This document shows, piece after piece, positions 5,931-7,988 of a DNA stretch of 7,988 nt. Each line of letters starts with the position of its first letter. Position 1 is the first letter of the stretch. This stretch comes from MB-PLM-2 sp964385715. Its GTDB lineage: Bacteria > Planctomycetota > Planctomycetia > Pirellulales > UBA7805. The stretch covers positions 1 to 7,988 of the forward strand of contig CAYLRE010000227.1 of assembly GCA_964385715.1 (NCBI GenBank). Reading direction: 5' to 3'. The position numbers and the translations under genes are program-made. The notes below the pieces were generated by a model. It had not been told where the DNA came from. It was given only the letters and a program-made list of their open reading frames with translations, and made no database searches.

Positions 5931-7694
5931 TCACTGCGAGGAAGCCCGCTGCAGCGGCATTTCAAAGCAAATCGCCTGTTCGCCGTTGCGGGCATAGAGA
6001 CGGTTGCCCACCACCACCGGGTGATTCCAGGTCTTGCCTTCAAGCACCTGATGGCGAGCGAGTTCTTCGAGTTTCTCTGGAGTCGCACGCAATAGAACCA
6101 ACTCGCCAGTTTCAGAAATAACCAGCAGTTGATCGGCGTCCGGGAGCAGCAAGACCTGTCCGTTGCCGTATCGACCTTTCTTCCACTGCCGTTTGCCGGT
6201 CTCCAGATCAATGCAAGCAAAAATGTTGCGATCGAAGCCGTAGAGATAGCCTTCGTGGGCAACGAAATCGTTGTAGTCCGGCTTCATATAGCGGGACTTC
6301 CAAACCTCTTCGCTGGCGAATTCACCACCTTCAGGTCGCATCTCGACGAGCATCGTACCCTCGCTCATGCCTGTGCCCATAAGGAACCTTGAATCGCCGA
6401 CACTTAGCGGCTGCACAACGCGATAACCTTGATACTGCCAGTCGTGCGCCCCAAGCTTCTTGCCGTCGCTCGGGTCGAAGAAACTGAGTCCCTCGTTGTC
6501 GAGCATGGCAACACAGGTCTTGCCGGAGACCGTGGCACGTTGAGGCGAGCTATAACTATGATCGCCTGCGGGCGCCGACCATTTCAAAGTCCCATTCGCG
6601 CGATCGTAGGCCAGAACCCCTTTGTCGTCTTTGCCACCTGCGTGCACGACAACAACATCGTCGATCACCAACGGGGAAGACGAAAACCCCCACTGCGGTG
6701 GTTCCCGACCGGCATCTTTGCGAACGTCGCTCGACCAAACCATCTCACCCGTCACCGCATCGAGACAATGAACGTAGCCTTCGGCTCCCATGGCGAAAAG
6801 CTGACCGCCATCGAGTGTCGGCGTTGCCCGCGGCCCCGCTCCGCCAATCGATTCCCAGAATCGTGACGTATACGCGAACGCCCAAAGTTCGGATCCATCG
6901 TTCGCGTCGTAGCAAACCACGACCTCGTCTTCGCCGCGCTGTTCCTGCGTGAAGAGTCGATCGCCGGCAACGGCGAACGACGACCAACCTGGACCGACGA
7001 GTATCCGCCAGAGCTCGCGAGGCGCATTCGACTGCCAGTCTTCGCCAAGCTTCACGCCGGCGGCAACTCCATCCCTTCGATCACCGCGAAAGGCCGGCCA
7101 CTCGGCTTCCGCGAGCGGGACCCGTTCAGCCGCTTCATCCTTCGTAGCGCTCGCCTGGCGGGCTGCCAGGAACTTGTCTTCCGGCGTCGCTTCCCAACGC
7201 CAGTAATAGGTGTTGTGAAAATCGCCCCAACTCCCTTCATTGCGGACCAGATCCCAGTAGCCGAAGGCAACTAAGGCCGCCAGTAGAGCAACCATCATTC
7301 GCTGTTGCGACGGCAACCGACTGGTCAACACAATCGCCACGGTAAAGGCGGTGATGCCCCATGGGATTGGATGCGCGATTAGCCAAAACCCCTGCATCGA
7401 AAAATGCACCAACAAGCTCGTCACGACACCAATGATCACGATGCCGACTAGCGTGATCATTCGCTCGCGACCGGGCGCACGACTGAAGAATGCCCACCAC
7501 AAGAGAACCAGCAATCCGCAGACAGCGGGTCCCATGAACTTCGCCATCAACGCGGCCAGAGGCAAGTCGTCGATATAGCCCGGCACGATGCGTACCGCCC
7601 ACATCAAGATCAGGAGCACGATCGCAGGCCAGAGCCGCAAGGGACGTGATTCGGAGGCGGCAGAAGTCGCAGCGGCGGGGGCAGCTTCGGACAT
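5931..7694 (-). CDS. Membrane-anchored PQQ-like beta-propeller (BamB-like) protein
   Basis: 587 aa. The N-terminal third is membrane-embedded, with about five hydrophobic segments: 21-41, 52-70, 79-97, 103-124 and 131-149. Charges fit the positive-inside rule: Arg before segment 1, RAPGRER after segment 2 and RLPSQQR after segment 4 inside; DD after segment 1 outside. That puts the C-terminal domain in the periplasm. Residues about 198-580 are a PQQ-like (quinoprotein-type) beta-propeller beginning WPAFRGDRRDGV, with repeated blades such as CYDANDGSELW, CLDAVTGEMVW, AYDRANGTLKW and CIDLETGKRQW. This motif pattern is common in planctomycete proteins often named PQQ-like or BamB-like. No enzymatic residues for PQQ-dependent dehydrogenase activity could be identified, and binding of PQQ is not established. 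The start ATG is preceded by AAAAGG about 11 bases upstream. No functional link to nrdAB is apparent. Specific function unknown. Confidence 0.9.
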   Translation of the reverse strand: MSEAAPAAATSAASESRPLRLWPAIVLLILMWAVRIVPGYIDDLPLAALMAKFMGPAVCGLLVLLWWAFFSRAPGRERMITLVGIVIIGVVTSLLVHFSMQGFWLIAHPIPWGITAFTVAIVLTSRLPSQQRMMVALLAALVAFGYWDLVRNEGSWGDFHNTYYWRWEATPEDKFLAARQASATKDEAAERVPLAEAEWPAFRGDRRDGVAAGVKLGEDWQSNAPRELWRILVGPGWSSFAVAGDRLFTQEQRGEDEVVVCYDANDGSELWAFAYTSRFWESIGGAGPRATPTLDGGQLFAMGAEGYVHCLDAVTGEMVWSSDVRKDAGREPPQWGFSSSPLVIDDVVVVHAGGKDDKGVLAYDRANGTLKWSAPAGDHSYSSPQRATVSGKTCVAMLDNEGLSFFDPSDGKKLGAHDWQYQGYRVVQPLSVGDSRFLMGTGMSEGTMLVEMRPEGGEFASEEVWKSRYMKPDYNDFVAHEGYLYGFDRNIFACIDLETGKRQWKKGRYGNGQVLLLPDADQLLVISETGELVLLRATPEKLEELARHQVLEGKTWNHPVVVGNRLYARNGEQAICFEMPLQRASSQ

Positions 7695-7733
7695 AACGCA
7701 GTAGACCTTTTGTTAAAGATTCCTTGGAAGTGA

Positions 7734-7747
7734 GAATCGGATGATTC
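7734..7747. repeat. GAATC-GATTC inverted repeat
   Basis: GAATC (7734-7738) and GATTC (7743-7747) are separated by GGAT. It lies 40 bases before the PQQ-like gene start. It could be a small operator or chance; the sequence alone does not decide. Confidence 0.3.
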
Positions 7748-7765
7748 AAATCTCCAGGCAATACG

Positions 7766-7794
7766 CGTTCTTAAAAAACGCTCGCCCAAGAACG
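7766..7794. repeat. 7-bp inverted repeat CGTTCTT/AAGAACG
   Basis: CGTTCTT (7766-7772) and AAGAACG (7788-7794) are perfect inverted copies around a 15-base spacer, 72-100 bases before the PQQ-like gene start. A regulator-binding site or an RNA hairpin are both possible. No T tract follows on the minus strand. Confidence 0.35.
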
Positions 7795-7808
7795 ACTGCT
7801 CCAAGCGA

Positions 7809-7842
7809 GTGATTCCCACGGACCGGATATTGTAAGAATCAC
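7809..7842. repeat. 7-bp inverted repeat GTGATTC/GAATCAC
   Basis: GTGATTC (7809-7815) and GAATCAC (7836-7842) are perfect inverted copies with a 20-base spacer. The half-site spacing of 27 bases, between two and three helical turns, would suit a dimeric or tetrameric DNA-binding protein. Function unknown. Confidence 0.35.
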
Positions 7843-7988
7843 CTATGCGCCGCGGCCATACGAAAGCCAAAACAGCCCGACATCTGAGACAGGTCGGAAC
7901 GATTGGGATCTGCCTCGACTGTTCAAATCGCAGCGACTTTTTTTGCCATCTGGCGGAAAACGGGGTGGACGCAAAAAAACTCCAAGAT

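Larger units (their letters stand above)
7695..7988. other. Upstream region of the PQQ-like gene
   Basis: A 294-base stretch up to the window edge with no convincing gene on either strand. It contains several short inverted repeats (listed separately) and two homopolymer runs, T7 at 7938-7944 and A7 near 7973-7979, which are not part of a clear terminator hairpin. No good -35/-10 pair was found for the PQQ-like gene. Confidence 0.5.

Noticed and set aside
5681..6121. Plus-strand open frame of 146 codons across the riboswitch
   Set aside because: It covers the reverse complement of the cobalamin riboswitch and the 3' end of the PQQ-like gene, both well supported on the minus strand.
7610..7870. 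Minus-strand open frame of 86 codons upstream of and overlapping the PQQ-like gene
   Set aside because: It overlaps the PQQ-like start in another frame, lacks a good ribosome binding site and resembles no known protein.
7843..7875. TTGGCT with CATAGG at 17-base spacing as promoter for the PQQ-like gene
   Set aside because: Each hexamer matches only three of six consensus bases, which is expected often by chance.

Overview
All recognisable genes in this window lie on the minus strand. Read in the direction of transcription (right to left) they are: a membrane-anchored PQQ-like beta-propeller protein (7694-5931), a promoter and cobalamin riboswitch (about 5870-5643), the ribonucleotide reductase genes nrdA (5390-2562) and nrdB (2467-1406), and the N-terminal part of a CheA-like histidine kinase (1044 to the left edge, cut off). 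I see no tRNA, rRNA, CRISPR array, insertion sequence or phage gene. The window suggests a planctomycete, probably Pirellulaceae-like. That is inferred from the moderately GC-rich DNA, the PQQ-like protein with the WPxFRGxxRDGV motif common in that phylum, and a Chlamydia-like (PVC superphylum) class Ic ribonucleotide reductase. The genus cannot be fixed from the sequence.

The core is the nrdAB pair, which makes deoxyribonucleotides aerobically. The small subunit NrdB has phenylalanine (F133) where ordinary class Ia subunits carry the radical tyrosine. All six metal ligands and the Chlamydia-type radical-transfer residues are kept, so it should be a class Ic enzyme using a Mn/Fe cofactor rather than a tyrosyl radical. 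The large subunit NrdA has two N-terminal ATP-cone domains, the full active-site set and a cysteine-rich C-terminal tail.

Upstream of nrdA is a well-formed cobalamin (B12) riboswitch on the same strand, directly behind a TTGACA-type promoter. The enzyme it precedes does not use B12. The likely logic is a switch between enzymes: with B12 present, a B12-dependent class II reductase (NrdJ, presumed to lie elsewhere in the genome) does the work and nrdAB is turned down; when B12 is scarce, the metal-dependent class Ic enzyme is made. This is known for class Ia nrdABS in Streptomyces. Its pairing with a class Ic enzyme is the most interesting point here.

Gene-poor stretches: 1045-1405 (nrdB to the cheA-like gene) holds only short repeats and no convincing gene. 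5391-5642 is the nrdA leader between riboswitch and start codon, with a possible short leader ORF and a hairpin next to the ribosome binding site. 7695-7988 upstream of the PQQ-like gene holds several short inverted repeats but no convincing gene or promoter.
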